Below, piece by piece: positions 1 through 8,716 of a DNA stretch of 64,000 nt. Below the pieces are notes generated by a model that did not search any database, was not told where the DNA came from, and saw nothing but the letters and a program-made list of their open reading frames with translations. The stretch is taken from assembly GCA_944319745.1 (NCBI GenBank), contig CALUET010000002.1, positions 124,001 through 188,000 on the forward strand. The letters run 5' to 3'. The stretch is from an uncultured Phocaeicola sp. Its GTDB lineage: Bacteria > Bacteroidota > Bacteroidia > Bacteroidales > Bacteroidaceae. Position 1 is the stretch's first letter; every line of letters starts with the position of its first letter. A program made the translations under genes and the position numbers.

Positions 1-1753
1 CTTTCTTGTTGGCTTCCAGTGTGGCCAGCAACTTTTTCTCATCCGTCATCTTACGCATAGCCCACATGGTGAGAATACCTATCAGGGTAGAGATGAAGTA
101 ATAGTAGCTCAGTCCTGCGGCATACTCGTTGAAGATGAAGAAGAACATGATGGGCATGATGTACATCATCCACTTCATGGCTGCCACTTGCGGATTGGCT
201 CCTGTATCCTGCTGTTTCATCACGATAATCTGGTTGATAACCGTCGCTGCACTGAACAGCAGACAGAACAGGCTCAGGTGATTGCCCAGCAGAGGGATGC
301 TGGTGGACCAGCTGATCAGGTCGTCGTACGACGAAAGGTCGTCCGCCCAAAGGAAGCTCTGCTGGCGAAGCTCTATGGCGTTTGGCACGAAGAAGAACAG
401 CGCCATAAACACCGGTGTCTGCAAAAGCAGCGGGAGACATCCTCCCATCGGGCTTACGCCGTACTGTTTGTACACCATCATCATTTCCTGTTGCTTCTTC
501 AGGGCATCTTCCTGCTTGGGATATTTGGCGTTTATCTTGTCGATGTATGGTTTCAGTGCCCGCATTTTGGCCGACGACATGAACGATTTGTAGGTCGTGG
601 GGAGCACGAGAATCTTTACGATGAGAGTCATCAGCAGGATGACGATACCCATGTTCAGTCCCCAGCCCGACAGCCAGTCGAACAGGTTGATGGTGAACCA
701 TCGGTTGATCCAGCGTATGATGGGCCATCCCAGATAGACCAGATCTTCCAGTTCCTGGTCTTTGTCTTTAAAGCTCAACTTGTTGCTTGCCAGAAGCGTC
801 TTGAAATGGTTCGGTCCGAAATAGAACTGGAAGTTGCTCGGAGTGGCGCCCGTTGCGTCGAACTCGGCTTTCATCTCTGCGCGATAGTTCTTCATGTATC
901 CGCTTCCCTTCTGCTCCAGTTTCGATTCCAGCGTGACGTCTTCAAAACAATTTTCTGCCATGAATACGCAAGAGAAGTATTGGTTTTTAAACGCCACCCA
1001 GTCGAGCACGGCGGGGATGGTTTCTTTTTCGTCCTTCGTCTCGCTCAGGTAGTCGAAGCTCTCTCCGACGGGTTTGTATGTCAGCGACGTGTAGCGTTGC
1101 TCAAACGTGTGGCTTTTCTCCATTTGCCGCGCACGTTGTTTCCAGTCGATGCTGAGGGTTCTTTCCGACGATGAGAAGAAGTTCTGCAGTCCGACGGCCT
1201 GAACGGAGAAATTCACCATGTACGATTCCGGCAGTAGCGTATAGATAAAGTCAATGTGTCCGCCGTTTGAAGCGTTCAAGCGCATGGTCACCGTGCTGTC
1301 GGTGGCATTGACCGTATCGAAGGTCAGCTGGTCGCTGAAGATGTTTTCGTTTTTGCCTTCAAAGCCGATGTTGAACGCGATGTCACGGTTATCGAACAGT
1401 ACGAGCGGTTTTTTCTCCTGGTCGTTGTATTCTTTCAGCACGGCCTTGTAGATTCGTCCGCCCTTGTTGGTCAGCGTCAGCTGCAGTACGTTGTTCTCCA
1501 GGGTGACGAGTTGTTCCTCTTTCTGTCCCGTTTCATAAAAGATGGATGTCGAGTCTAAAGAGGCCGTTACGGCCGTGTTTGTCTCCGGTGCTTTTTTCTG
1601 TTCCTCTATCTGCTTTTCCAGTGCTACTTGTTGAATAGAGTCCTGATAATGCTGTGCGCGTGTGATTTCTTCCTGGCTCGGACGGTTGTAGATTCCGAAG
1701 CCCACGATTACGGCACCTATCAAGGCAAATCCCACTAAGGTATTTTTATCCAT
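1..1753 (-). CDS. yidC: Membrane protein insertase YidC (3' end cut off)
   Basis: Inner-membrane insertase that works with or without SecYEG to fold and insert membrane proteins. Reading from the ATG at 1751-1753, about 584 codons are visible with no stop before base 1, so only the extreme C terminus is missing. The start MDKNTLVGFALIGAVIVGFG is the N-terminal anchor; residues about 60-350 form the large periplasmic domain typical of Gram-negative YidC; the Oxa1-like core follows, with a helix around GLNMGIVILLMTLIVKI and the conserved LLLQTPVFMALFFF segment. It lies 26 bases downstream of pyrG on the same strand and is probably cotranscribed with it. Confidence 0.96.
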   Translation of the reverse strand, partial: MDKNTLVGFALIGAVIVGFGIYNRPSQEEITRAQHYQDSIQQVALEKQIEEQKKAPETNTAVTASLDSTSIFYETGQKEEQLVTLENNVLQLTLTNKGGRIYKAVLKEYNDQEKKPLVLFDNRDIAFNIGFEGKNENIFSDQLTFDTVNATDSTVTMRLNASNGGHIDFIYTLLPESYMVNFSVQAVGLQNFFSSSERTLSIDWKQRARQMEKSHTFEQRYTSLTYKPVGESFDYLSETKDEKETIPAVLDWVAFKNQYFSCVFMAENCFEDVTLESKLEQKGSGYMKNYRAEMKAEFDATGATPSNFQFYFGPNHFKTLLASNKLSFKDKDQELEDLVYLGWPIIRWINRWFTINLFDWLSGWGLNMGIVILLMTLIVKILVLPTTYKSFMSSAKMRALKPYIDKINAKYPKQEDALKKQQEMMMVYKQYGVSPMGGCLPLLLQTPVFMALFFFVPNAIELRQQSFLWADDLSSYDDLISWSTSIPLLGNHLSLFCLLFSAATVINQIIVMKQQDTGANPQVAAMKWMMYIMPIMFFFIFNEYAAGLSYYYFISTLIGILTMWAMRKMTDEKKLLATLEANKK

Positions 1754-1779
1754 TTTGCTTTATTTTCGGTTAATGTCTG

Positions 1780-3378
1780 TTATTTGTCGATTGCTGCTTT
1801 GATGAAAGACAGGAATAGCGGGTGAGGGTTCAGCACGGTGCTGCTGTATTCCGGATGGAATTGCGTTCCGATGAACCATTTCAGTGTGGGGATTTCCACT
1901 ATTTCCACGAGGTCTGATTCGGGATTGATTCCCACGCATTTCATGCCGGCCTTTTCAAATTCTGCTTTAAAGTGGTTGTTGAACTCGTAGCGGTGGCGGT
2001 GGCGTTCCTGTATGTGTTCTTTCTTGTATGCCTGATATGTTTTCGAAGTCGGATCGATAACGCACTCGTAGGCGCCCAGACGCATGGTGCCTCCCATGTT
2101 TGTTACAGATTTTTGTTCCTCCATGATGTCTATGACGTTGTGAGGAGTCTTTTCGTCCATCTCACGGCTGTTGGCATCGGCGTAGCCCAATACGTTTCTT
2201 GCAAACTCGATGGCCATGCACTGCATGCCCAGACAGATGCCGAAGGTCGGCACGTTGTGTGTGCGGCAATACTTGATGGCTACAAACTTGCCCTCGATGC
2301 CCCGTTGTCCGAATCCCGGGCAGATAATCACGCCGTCCATATCCTTCAGTGCGGCTTCTACGTTGTCGTCGGTCAGTTTTTCGCTGTTTATGAAGTGGAT
2401 GTCGGCCTTTCTGTCGTTGTACGTGGCAGCCTGCGAGAGTGCTTCCAGTATGGATTTGTAAGCATCCTGCAGGTCGTATTTCCCTACCAGCCCTATTCTT
2501 ACCACCTCCGTTGCGTTGTGCCGGCGGTTGAGGAAGTCTCTCCATGCGCCCAGCGTGGGAGTTTCTCCGATGGGAAGTCCCATTTTCTTCAGGATGGTCT
2601 CGTCGAGCTTCTGCTCCTGCATGCGTAGCGGCACTTCGTAGATGGTGGGCATGTCCATCGATTGTACCACCGACTCTTCGTCGACGTTGCAGAACAGGGC
2701 CACTTTCTTTCTCAGGTTGGTGTTCAGCTCATGCTCCGTGCGCAGCACGAGGATGTCCGGCTGGATACCCACCGACTGCAGTTCCTTTACGGAGTGTTGC
2801 GTGGGTTTTGTTTTCAGTTCTTTTGCCGCGGCCAGATAAGGTACATAAGTAAGGTGTACGCAAAGGGCGTTTTTACCCAACTCCCATTTCAGCTGGCGGA
2901 TGCTTTCAAGGTAAGGCAGAGACTCGATGTCGCCCACCGTACCGCCGATTTCCGTAATGACGAAATCGAATTTATATTTGTTTCCCAGCAGTTTTACGTT
3001 GCGTTTTATCTCGTCGGTGATGTGGGGAATGATTTGGATGGTCTTTCCCAGATAGTCTCCCCGCCGCTCTTTGTCGATTACGGTCTTGTATATACGTCCG
3101 GTAGTAATGTTGTTGGCTTTGGTTGTCTGGATGCCCAGGAAACGTTCGTAGTGTCCCAAATCCAGGTCGGCCTCATGGCCATCCACCGTTACATAGCATT
3201 CTCCGTGTTCATAGGGGTTTAGTGTACCCGGATCGATGTTGATATACGGATCAAACTTTTGTATGGTTACGCTGTAGCCTCTGGCTTGCAGCAACTTGCC
3301 GATGGAAGACGAGATGATGCCTTTTCCTAATGAGGAGGCCACTCCACCGGTTACGAAAATGTACTTTGTTTCTGCCAC
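1780..3378 (-). CDS. pyrG: CTP synthase
   Basis: Glutamine-hydrolysing CTP synthase: UTP + ATP + glutamine to CTP, the last step of pyrimidine nucleotide synthesis, cytosolic. The 532-residue length is normal. The synthetase domain opens with FVTGGVASSLGKGI, the P-loop-like signature, and the class I glutamine amidotransferase half carries the nucleophile in FGICLGMQC (about residue 380) and the His/Glu pair in TQFHPE (about 508-510). The start codon is GTG (3376-3378); MAETKYIF is the usual N terminus in Bacteroides, and no better start exists. Gene order pyrG-yidC is common in Bacteroidales. Confidence 0.98.
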   Translation of the reverse strand: MAETKYIFVTGGVASSLGKGIISSSIGKLLQARGYSVTIQKFDPYINIDPGTLNPYEHGECYVTVDGHEADLDLGHYERFLGIQTTKANNITTGRIYKTVIDKERRGDYLGKTIQIIPHITDEIKRNVKLLGNKYKFDFVITEIGGTVGDIESLPYLESIRQLKWELGKNALCVHLTYVPYLAAAKELKTKPTQHSVKELQSVGIQPDILVLRTEHELNTNLRKKVALFCNVDEESVVQSMDMPTIYEVPLRMQEQKLDETILKKMGLPIGETPTLGAWRDFLNRRHNATEVVRIGLVGKYDLQDAYKSILEALSQAATYNDRKADIHFINSEKLTDDNVEAALKDMDGVIICPGFGQRGIEGKFVAIKYCRTHNVPTFGICLGMQCMAIEFARNVLGYADANSREMDEKTPHNVIDIMEEQKSVTNMGGTMRLGAYECVIDPTSKTYQAYKKEHIQERHRHRYEFNNHFKAEFEKAGMKCVGINPESDLVEIVEIPTLKWFIGTQFHPEYSSTVLNPHPLFLSFIKAAIDK

Positions 3379-3430
3379 AATCGAATATTTTTAAAATGAT
3401 TTACTCTCTTAATACACTTATTCAAAGTTG

Positions 3431-3438
3431 CAAAATTA
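3431..3438 (-). promoter_or_regulatory. -7 box of pyrG promoter
   Basis: On the minus strand this reads TAATTTTG, an exact match to the Bacteroidetes -7 consensus TAnnTTTG. Transcription would start near 3424, giving a leader of roughly 45 bases before the pyrG GTG. No clear -33 TTTG at the preferred spacing. Confidence 0.5.
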
Positions 3439-3689
3439 CAAAAAAATACCGAGATAACAGCATGAAAGGAGAGAAAACATTTGCAGTTTGCGTTTGGCGG
3501 CGGCTGTTGCCGGTGTGCCTGGGGCGTTTGCTGTACGCAAAGGGTGCGGCGAACAAGGGGAGAGGCCGTCGTGTTTCCGGCGGAAGCACGGGGGAAATGT
3601 TTTTTTGCACGTTTGTTTCCGGATTGCCGTATTTGTGGTTTCTGTTGTATTAATCTGTCGATTTTGTTCGATTATTCCAACGATATTCT

Positions 3690-3697
3690 TACTTTTG
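3690..3697 (+). promoter_or_regulatory. -7 box of DUF3078 operon promoter
   Basis: TACTTTTG matches TAnnTTTG; a TTTG lies at 3663-3666, 23 bases upstream, slightly longer than the usual 19-21 spacer. The predicted transcript start (about 3704) lies just before the ATG codons at 3706 and 3715, so the leader would be very short and the ATG at 3715 may be the real start. Confidence 0.45.
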
Positions 3698-3705
3698 CAT
3701 TAAAT

Positions 3706-5472
3706 ATGGGGAGAATGAAACATCTGTTTGCATCGTTGATATTGATTTTGTCGTTTGCAGGAGCTTATGCGCAGACAGCGCAGCAGGATTCTGTGGCGGT
3801 GCAGGACGTCAGGTCCGACACGATGGCCTACGATACGCTCAGGGTATCGGAGATGCTTATCAGGGAGAAAATGGGGATGGGCGATTCCGTTTTTTACGAT
3901 GAAGAGCCGGTGGAACCGTCGGGCGATTCTTTGTTGCCCGACACGTCGGGAGTGTCGCTGCTGACGGACACGTTACGTCCCGGTAACGATTCTCTGCTCA
4001 TCACGGCCGATTCCGTGCCGCAGATGTCCGACTCTCTGCCGTTGCTGCCCGATTCCCTGCTCGTGAGCGGCGATTCCTTAATAATAAAAGGTGACTCCTT
4101 GCTGCCCGACTCTCTGAAGCTCCGGCAGGGAAATCTCCCCGGCGATACTCTGAAGGGCGATACCGTTCCGGCAAAGGTCGTCGTGAGGCCTCCCAGGCGA
4201 AATCCGCTGTTCAGGGATGTGCGCCGTCTGATAAATGAATTCTGGAAAGATTACGATGAAAAACTGGAGCGGTGGGATGACATTTTCCTCTACTCCGTCG
4301 ACATCGTGTCGGATGCCGACTACTATAAGCTGGCCATGCCTGCCACCTACTATTCGGAGCCTTTCCGGCAGGCTTCTTACTTGGGCGATTGGCATCCCGT
4401 GGACCGTTTGACGAAGAAAAACGAGCTGGAAAAGTTTTTGGAGAAGGTTCCGAAGTTTACCAAGACGGCCGACATAAACCGCCGCATCAACAAACAGTTG
4501 CTTTCGTTCTATCTCGAATATCCGGAGCTGGTGAAGCGCAACGAGGAAGACCTGAAAGATGTGACGCCTCCCTCTGAAGACATGTGGCTGCTCAAGCCGA
4601 AGGAGGTGAAGTTTATAAGCCTTCTCTCGCCGGCGAAAGTACGGGCACGGCGTAGCGACCTGAGGCTGTTCAAACCGAATTTCTGGAGAATCTCGGGAAA
4701 TACCTCCCTGCAGTTCTCGCAGAACCATATATCGGACAACTGGTATCAGGGCGGGGAAAGCTCGAATGCGCTGATGGCCACCACAAACTGGTACTTCAAC
4801 TACGACAATAAGCGGCGCTTCATTTTCGAAAACGCCGTAGAGTGGAAATTGGGTTTCGTGACTTCTCCTTCCGACACGGTGCACAAGTATAAAACAAACA
4901 ACGACCAGATACGTCTGTACTCGAAGATAGGATATCAGGCCATCTCCAACTGGTATTATACGATTTCCGCCGAGTTTAAGACACAGTTGTTTGCCACGCA
5001 TAACGCCAATTCCGAAGACATTGTCTCCACGATACTCTCGCCGAACGAACTGAACGTGGGTGCCGGTCTGACCTATAAGTTCGAGAAATCGGGCAAGTTT
5101 GTGCTCGACTCGTCTTTCAACCTGATAAATGTCACGCGAAAAGGTGTGGCCGACCGACGGATAAACCCCACAAGTTTCGGTGTGGACGAGGGCGATAAGT
5201 TTAAGTGGACGAAGGGTTCCCGCTTTGAGGTCAAGTGGACCGTGTCAAACATCATACCGAATCTGGTCTGGGAGAGCCGGGCATGGTACAACACGGACTA
5301 CCACCGGGGAGAGTCGGAGTGGGAGAACAAGTTCCGTTTTTCGTTCAACAAATTCTTCTCCACCGAGCTGTATATGCTGGCGCGTTTCGACGATGCAGTG
5401 AACAGGCAGGAGGGAGACAGCTATTTCCAGTTTAAGGAATCGTTTACGTTAGGATTTAATTATAGTTGGTAA
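3706..5472 (+). CDS. DUF3078 domain-containing exported protein
   Basis: Exported protein of unknown function found across Bacteroidetes. The upstream open frame has no plausible start; MGRMKHLFASLILILSFAGA (ATG 3706, or 3715 for MKHLF) is a clean signal peptide cleaved after AYA. Residues about 45-160 are low-complexity and acidic, with many DSL, LLPDSL and GDSL variants. The C-terminal two thirds, rich in aromatic alternating strands (NWYQGGESSN, NWYFNYDN, FGVDEGDKFKW) and ending in a Phe/Tyr/Trp-rich GFNYSW terminus, is the DUF3078 part and resembles an outer-membrane beta barrel. First gene of a three-gene operon with the channel and amidase-like genes. Confidence 0.85.
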   Translation: MGRMKHLFASLILILSFAGAYAQTAQQDSVAVQDVRSDTMAYDTLRVSEMLIREKMGMGDSVFYDEEPVEPSGDSLLPDTSGVSLLTDTLRPGNDSLLITADSVPQMSDSLPLLPDSLLVSGDSLIIKGDSLLPDSLKLRQGNLPGDTLKGDTVPAKVVVRPPRRNPLFRDVRRLINEFWKDYDEKLERWDDIFLYSVDIVSDADYYKLAMPATYYSEPFRQASYLGDWHPVDRLTKKNELEKFLEKVPKFTKTADINRRINKQLLSFYLEYPELVKRNEEDLKDVTPPSEDMWLLKPKEVKFISLLSPAKVRARRSDLRLFKPNFWRISGNTSLQFSQNHISDNWYQGGESSNALMATTNWYFNYDNKRRFIFENAVEWKLGFVTSPSDTVHKYKTNNDQIRLYSKIGYQAISNWYYTISAEFKTQLFATHNANSEDIVSTILSPNELNVGAGLTYKFEKSGKFVLDSSFNLINVTRKGVADRRINPTSFGVDEGDKFKWTKGSRFEVKWTVSNIIPNLVWESRAWYNTDYHRGESEWENKFRFSFNKFFSTELYMLARFDDAVNRQEGDSYFQFKESFTLGFNYSW

Positions 5473-5487
5473 CCGGGAGAGATTGAT

Positions 5488-6123
5488 ATGGATTTTGTTA
5501 TGCCTTCTTTTGTACAAATACTCGACTTTATAGGAACATTCGCCTTTGCCATAAGCGGCATCCGCCTGGCCTCGGCCAAACGGTTCGACTGGTTCGGCGC
5601 CTACGTGGTGGGTTTTGCCACGGCCATCGGGGGAGGTACCATCCGCGATGTGCTGCTCGACGTCACACCGGCCTGGATGCTCGATCCGATGTATCTGATA
5701 TGTACGGCCTTTGCCATGTTTTTTGTCATCCTGTTCGGGAAATATCTCATCAAGCTGAACAACACGTTTTTCCTGTTCGACAGCATCGGACTGGCCCTGT
5801 TCACCGTCGTGGGATTCGGCAAGAGCTTGGCTTTGGGCTATCCCTGCTGGATAGCCATCATCATGGGCAGCATAACGGGAGCGGCGGGAGGTGTGATACG
5901 CGATGTGTTTATCAATGAAATACCGCTGATATTCCGGAAAGAAATCTACGCAATGGCCTGTGTGGTGGGAGGACTGGTGTACTGGCTTTGTCTGAAGATG
6001 GAGTTCGACTCGTACATCGCCCAGATAGCGGGAGGCATCACGGTCTTCCTTACGCGCATCCTGGCCGTGAAATATCAAATTACGCTGCCCGTGCTGAAAG
6101 GAGATCCCGCCAATGAAAATTAG
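5488..6123 (+). CDS. Trimeric intracellular cation (TRIC) channel family protein
   Basis: 211-residue integral membrane protein of the UPF0126/YicG family, the bacterial relatives of TRIC channels; the physiological ion is not established for this member. Two repeated halves are visible, each with a glycine-rich helix followed by a conserved RDV: AIGGGTIRDVLLD (about residues 48-60) and TGAAGGVIRDVFIN (about 130-143), the typical internal duplication. Seven hydrophobic helices can be traced. It starts 15 bases after the DUF3078 stop behind a GGGAGAG ribosome-binding sequence and overlaps the next gene by 11 bases, so the three genes are surely cotranscribed. Confidence 0.88.
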   Translation: MDFVMPSFVQILDFIGTFAFAISGIRLASAKRFDWFGAYVVGFATAIGGGTIRDVLLDVTPAWMLDPMYLICTAFAMFFVILFGKYLIKLNNTFFLFDSIGLALFTVVGFGKSLALGYPCWIAIIMGSITGAAGGVIRDVFINEIPLIFRKEIYAMACVVGGLVYWLCLKMEFDSYIAQIAGGITVFLTRILAVKYQITLPVLKGDPANEN

Positions 6124-6952
6124 GCTGCTGCTGGCCGTAGCGTGTCTGTGGGCAAACGTTCTCTCCGGTAATGCGCAAACAGACAGCATCCGTGTGGAGA
6201 CGTGGCTGCGAGAGGGGTGTGCCCTTCCCGCCGACAGTAACCGCTGTTTGTTTTACGCCATGCAGATGATGGGTACGCCTTATGCGGCCGGTACCTTGGA
6301 GGGGGAAGGCGGGGAGCGCCTGATAGTGCGTATCGACAGCGTGGATTGCACGACGTTTGTGGAGACGGTCCTCGCACTGGTTCTGGCCGATGCCGACGGT
6401 GTACCTGCGTTCACCCGCTTCAAGCAGCGGCTCAGGCAGATCCGTTACCGTAGCGGAGTGATAGACGGCTATGCCTCGCGCCTGCATTATTTCAGCGACT
6501 GGGTGTGCGACAACGAGCGGAAGCGCTTCGTCGAAGAACGTACGTGCGCCCTGGGTGGGAAACACTTGTACATCACACTCGATTTTATGACGGGACATCC
6601 CGATGCCTATCCGGCCTTGCGGAACGATACGTCGGAGATACGCCGTATGAAGGACGTGGAACGCCGCTGGAGGAACCGCTGCGTTTGCTACATACCGAAG
6701 GGCGAGCTGAATAAGAAGGCCGGTGAACTGGGTATAAGGAACGGAGACATTCTGGCCCTGACAACGTCTGTCGACGGACTGGACGTCGTACACATGGGGT
6801 TTGCCTGCCTTGTCGGCGATGAGGTTCACCTGCTTCATGCTTCGTCGGCAGTGGGGAGAGTGGTGCTCGACACATGTACCCTGTTCCAATATTCCGCGCC
6901 CAAGCGCACGCACACCGGGGTAAGGGTGGTGTCGTGCGTGGCGGGGAGATAA
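6113..6952 (+). CDS. DUF1460 N-acetylmuramoyl-L-alanine amidase-like protein
   Basis: 279 residues with a signal peptide (MKIRLLLAVACLWANVLSGNA). The segment VDCTTFVETVLALVLAD contains the Cys of the DUF1460 family, which has an NlpC/P60-like cysteine-peptidase fold and is annotated as amidase-like; a peptidoglycan or peptide-amide substrate is likely but not shown here. A candidate catalytic His lies in DVVHMGFAC and another in EVHLLHASS near the C terminus. Preceded by AAGGAGAT 8 bases before the ATG, inside the end of the channel gene. Ends 17 bases from the convergent lipoprotein gene. Confidence 0.85.
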   Translation: MKIRLLLAVACLWANVLSGNAQTDSIRVETWLREGCALPADSNRCLFYAMQMMGTPYAAGTLEGEGGERLIVRIDSVDCTTFVETVLALVLADADGVPAFTRFKQRLRQIRYRSGVIDGYASRLHYFSDWVCDNERKRFVEERTCALGGKHLYITLDFMTGHPDAYPALRNDTSEIRRMKDVERRWRNRCVCYIPKGELNKKAGELGIRNGDILALTTSVDGLDVVHMGFACLVGDEVHLLHASSAVGRVVLDTCTLFQYSAPKRTHTGVRVVSCVAGR

Positions 6953-6969
6953 GAAAATGTCCTCAACTC

Positions 6970-8334
6970 TTATTTTTTATCTGCCGGAATACCTAATTTC
7001 CAGACCGCGGAAAACGATGTGGAGAGCGGAGAGTATTTTTCGGTATGAAAGGTGAATTTGTCATCTATTTCATCATCGGCATTTCTAGCGGGATAATAGA
7101 CTGTTTGGTCCCGGTCTTCCTTTTTTGGGAACCACCAGCAGTGTTGTTCGGGTATCCAGATTTTGTTGCCGATTTCGATGAAGCGGCATTTTGTGTAATA
7201 CGTCTCTTCTTCCGGCAATACCGTCCCTTTGCAGTGACGGATTAGCGGGCTGTTATAGGACTTTACCGTGAAATAAACCTCTTTCATCCGCCATTTTGAC
7301 CAATCATCATCCAGACGTTCGCCCGGCAACGGCTTCCAGTTGTGCACATCCTCCAGATCGACCAGTTCGCAATGGCGGCCCCGTACGACAAATTCCTGGT
7401 CTTCCCCTTGGCCTTCCGTGGTCACTATGGACTCTTTGAACCAGTCGGGTAGCGGCCGATTGTAACTTACGAGGCTGTCGGGTATTGACATGCCTCCTTT
7501 CATTCCGCCGTAAGAAGAGAACCACACCGTGTAGACCGTCCACAGGCTGTCCAGCAGATTATAGTGATGGCGCAATATGTTTTCCAGCGAACCGTACTCG
7601 TCAAGGTCGTAAGCTTGCTTCATCTTTTCGGTAAATTCTGAATGCGATAAAAGAGTGTCTGCCTTGGTTCTCTGGTCGAGGTAGTAATAATAATAGTGAT
7701 TCGGTCCGATCGTGTCGCCTATGTGCACGCCTTCTTCCACGCCGAGAACCTTGCCAAAGGGTGTTGCCACCACTTGCTCTACAGTTTCTGCAATGAATTC
7801 TTTATCCGCAACATTCTTTAAGATGTTTACCTCCTTGAAGTCCTTGTAGGCATAGCAGACGAGTTCTATTCCGTCTTTGCGAAAACTTTTTGCTTCACCG
7901 TTGCGGAACCGATCCACCTTTTCTTCCTTGAACCCGTCCATGCAATTCTCCATCAGATATTTTTCGCCCTTTGGAGTGAGATGCACGGAGGCAATCACTT
8001 CGTCGTCCGTACGGCTTTTCACGTCGTAATCCACCAGGCCGGCATCGGCAAAGCACGTCATGCACGAGTCGCATCCCTGGCATCCCAGTGATGTGTCGTA
8101 GAACGAACTGTTCGTCAGATACAGGTGATCCATAATCGTGCCTACAAAGTTGAAATTGGTGCGATGCCTTACTATCGGCTTTACAGGCAGTCGGATGTCG
8201 TCACCTACCTGTATGGCAAGGGCATAATGATCCAGCGGAGAGTGGTACTTTTTCACTTCCTCTACGTTTTTTGAGTCTTTGCATCCGGCCAGTGCGACGG
8301 CCAGTGCAAGGGCATAAAACAATTGTATTTTCAT
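6970..8334 (-). CDS. Lipoprotein of unknown function with a four-cysteine cluster
   Basis: 454 residues, not assigned to a family. The N terminus (ALALAVALAGCKDS) is a lipoprotein signal with Cys18 as the lipidated residue. At residues 85-94 lie four cysteines spaced C-x2-C-x2-C-x2-C (GCQGCDSCMTCF), suitable for a metal or Fe-S site but unusual in an exported protein; they could instead form disulfides. The rest is soluble-looking and charged, with no membrane segment, and contains a tyrosine run near NHYYYYYLDQ. It is transcribed alone, convergent with the DUF1460 gene. Function not inferred. Confidence 0.8.
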   Translation of the reverse strand: MKIQLFYALALAVALAGCKDSKNVEEVKKYHSPLDHYALAIQVGDDIRLPVKPIVRHRTNFNFVGTIMDHLYLTNSSFYDTSLGCQGCDSCMTCFADAGLVDYDVKSRTDDEVIASVHLTPKGEKYLMENCMDGFKEEKVDRFRNGEAKSFRKDGIELVCYAYKDFKEVNILKNVADKEFIAETVEQVVATPFGKVLGVEEGVHIGDTIGPNHYYYYYLDQRTKADTLLSHSEFTEKMKQAYDLDEYGSLENILRHHYNLLDSLWTVYTVWFSSYGGMKGGMSIPDSLVSYNRPLPDWFKESIVTTEGQGEDQEFVVRGRHCELVDLEDVHNWKPLPGERLDDDWSKWRMKEVYFTVKSYNSPLIRHCKGTVLPEEETYYTKCRFIEIGNKIWIPEQHCWWFPKKEDRDQTVYYPARNADDEIDDKFTFHTEKYSPLSTSFSAVWKLGIPADKK

Positions 8335-8488
8335 AGAATGTTGTTTTTGTGTTTGCCGTTTTTCCTTTTTTCAAACAGGCAGACTATGGTTAAAAGATTA
8401 AAATAGCCTTTGTGGTGTCCGGAGATTTCCCACGGCCGGCGGATGCGGGTGCGGCATCGACCTTTTCCGTTCCCGATCTTTACATAGA

Positions 8489-8496
8489 CAAATATA
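8489..8496 (-). promoter_or_regulatory. -7 box upstream of four-cysteine lipoprotein gene
   Basis: Minus strand TATATTTG, exact TAnnTTTG match, with ATTG (near TTTG) 20 bases upstream at 8517-8520. The leader to the ATG at 8334 would be about 150 bases, long enough for leader regulation, though no known riboswitch is recognised. Confidence 0.5.
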
Positions 8497-8614
8497 CAAA
8501 AAATAATTAAAAAATGCAATGATTTTCAACGTTTTTTCTCTTTCTGGCCGTAATATGGGGGAGCGGGCGGGAGAGGCGTCCGTCAATGCGGGATGCCTGT
8601 TTGCGGCCTTTCAT

Positions 8615-8675
8615 AAAAAAACGTCCTTTTGATGCGGGTGCAGGAGTTTTCCTTTCCCGTCGGTCAAAAGGACGT
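8615..8675 (-). terminator. Terminator after the OmpA lipoprotein gene
   Basis: Perfect 12-bp inverted repeat: 8621-8632 with 8664-8675, loop of 31 bases. Read on the minus strand the stem is followed directly by a run of seven T residues, as in an intrinsic terminator, and it lies about 40 bases past the stop of the OmpA gene. The long loop is slightly atypical. Confidence 0.65.
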
Positions 8676-8716
8676 TTGTGTGATTCGTCTGCGTGCACCG
8701 CAAACAGAGCGGGGGC

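Larger units (their letters stand above)
3379..3705. other. Divergent intergenic region pyrG / DUF3078 operon
   Basis: About 330 bases between divergent genes. It holds one -7-like box for each direction (listed separately). The GC-rich middle, about 3480-3620, stays open in more than one frame but shows no conserved protein, start context or homology I recognise; I regard it as non-coding leader or spacer. Confidence 0.5.
8335..8716. other. Intergenic region upstream of the four-cysteine lipoprotein gene
   Basis: About 380 bases on the 5' side of the lipoprotein gene and the 3' side of the OmpA gene. It contains a promoter for the former (8489-8496) and a terminator hairpin for the latter (8615-8675). 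Short open frames here lack recognisable protein features. Confidence 0.5.

Noticed and set aside
188-1174. Long plus-strand open frame antisense to yidC
   Set aside because: Its frame is a shadow of the well-conserved yidC gene; composition and lack of any domain argue against coding.
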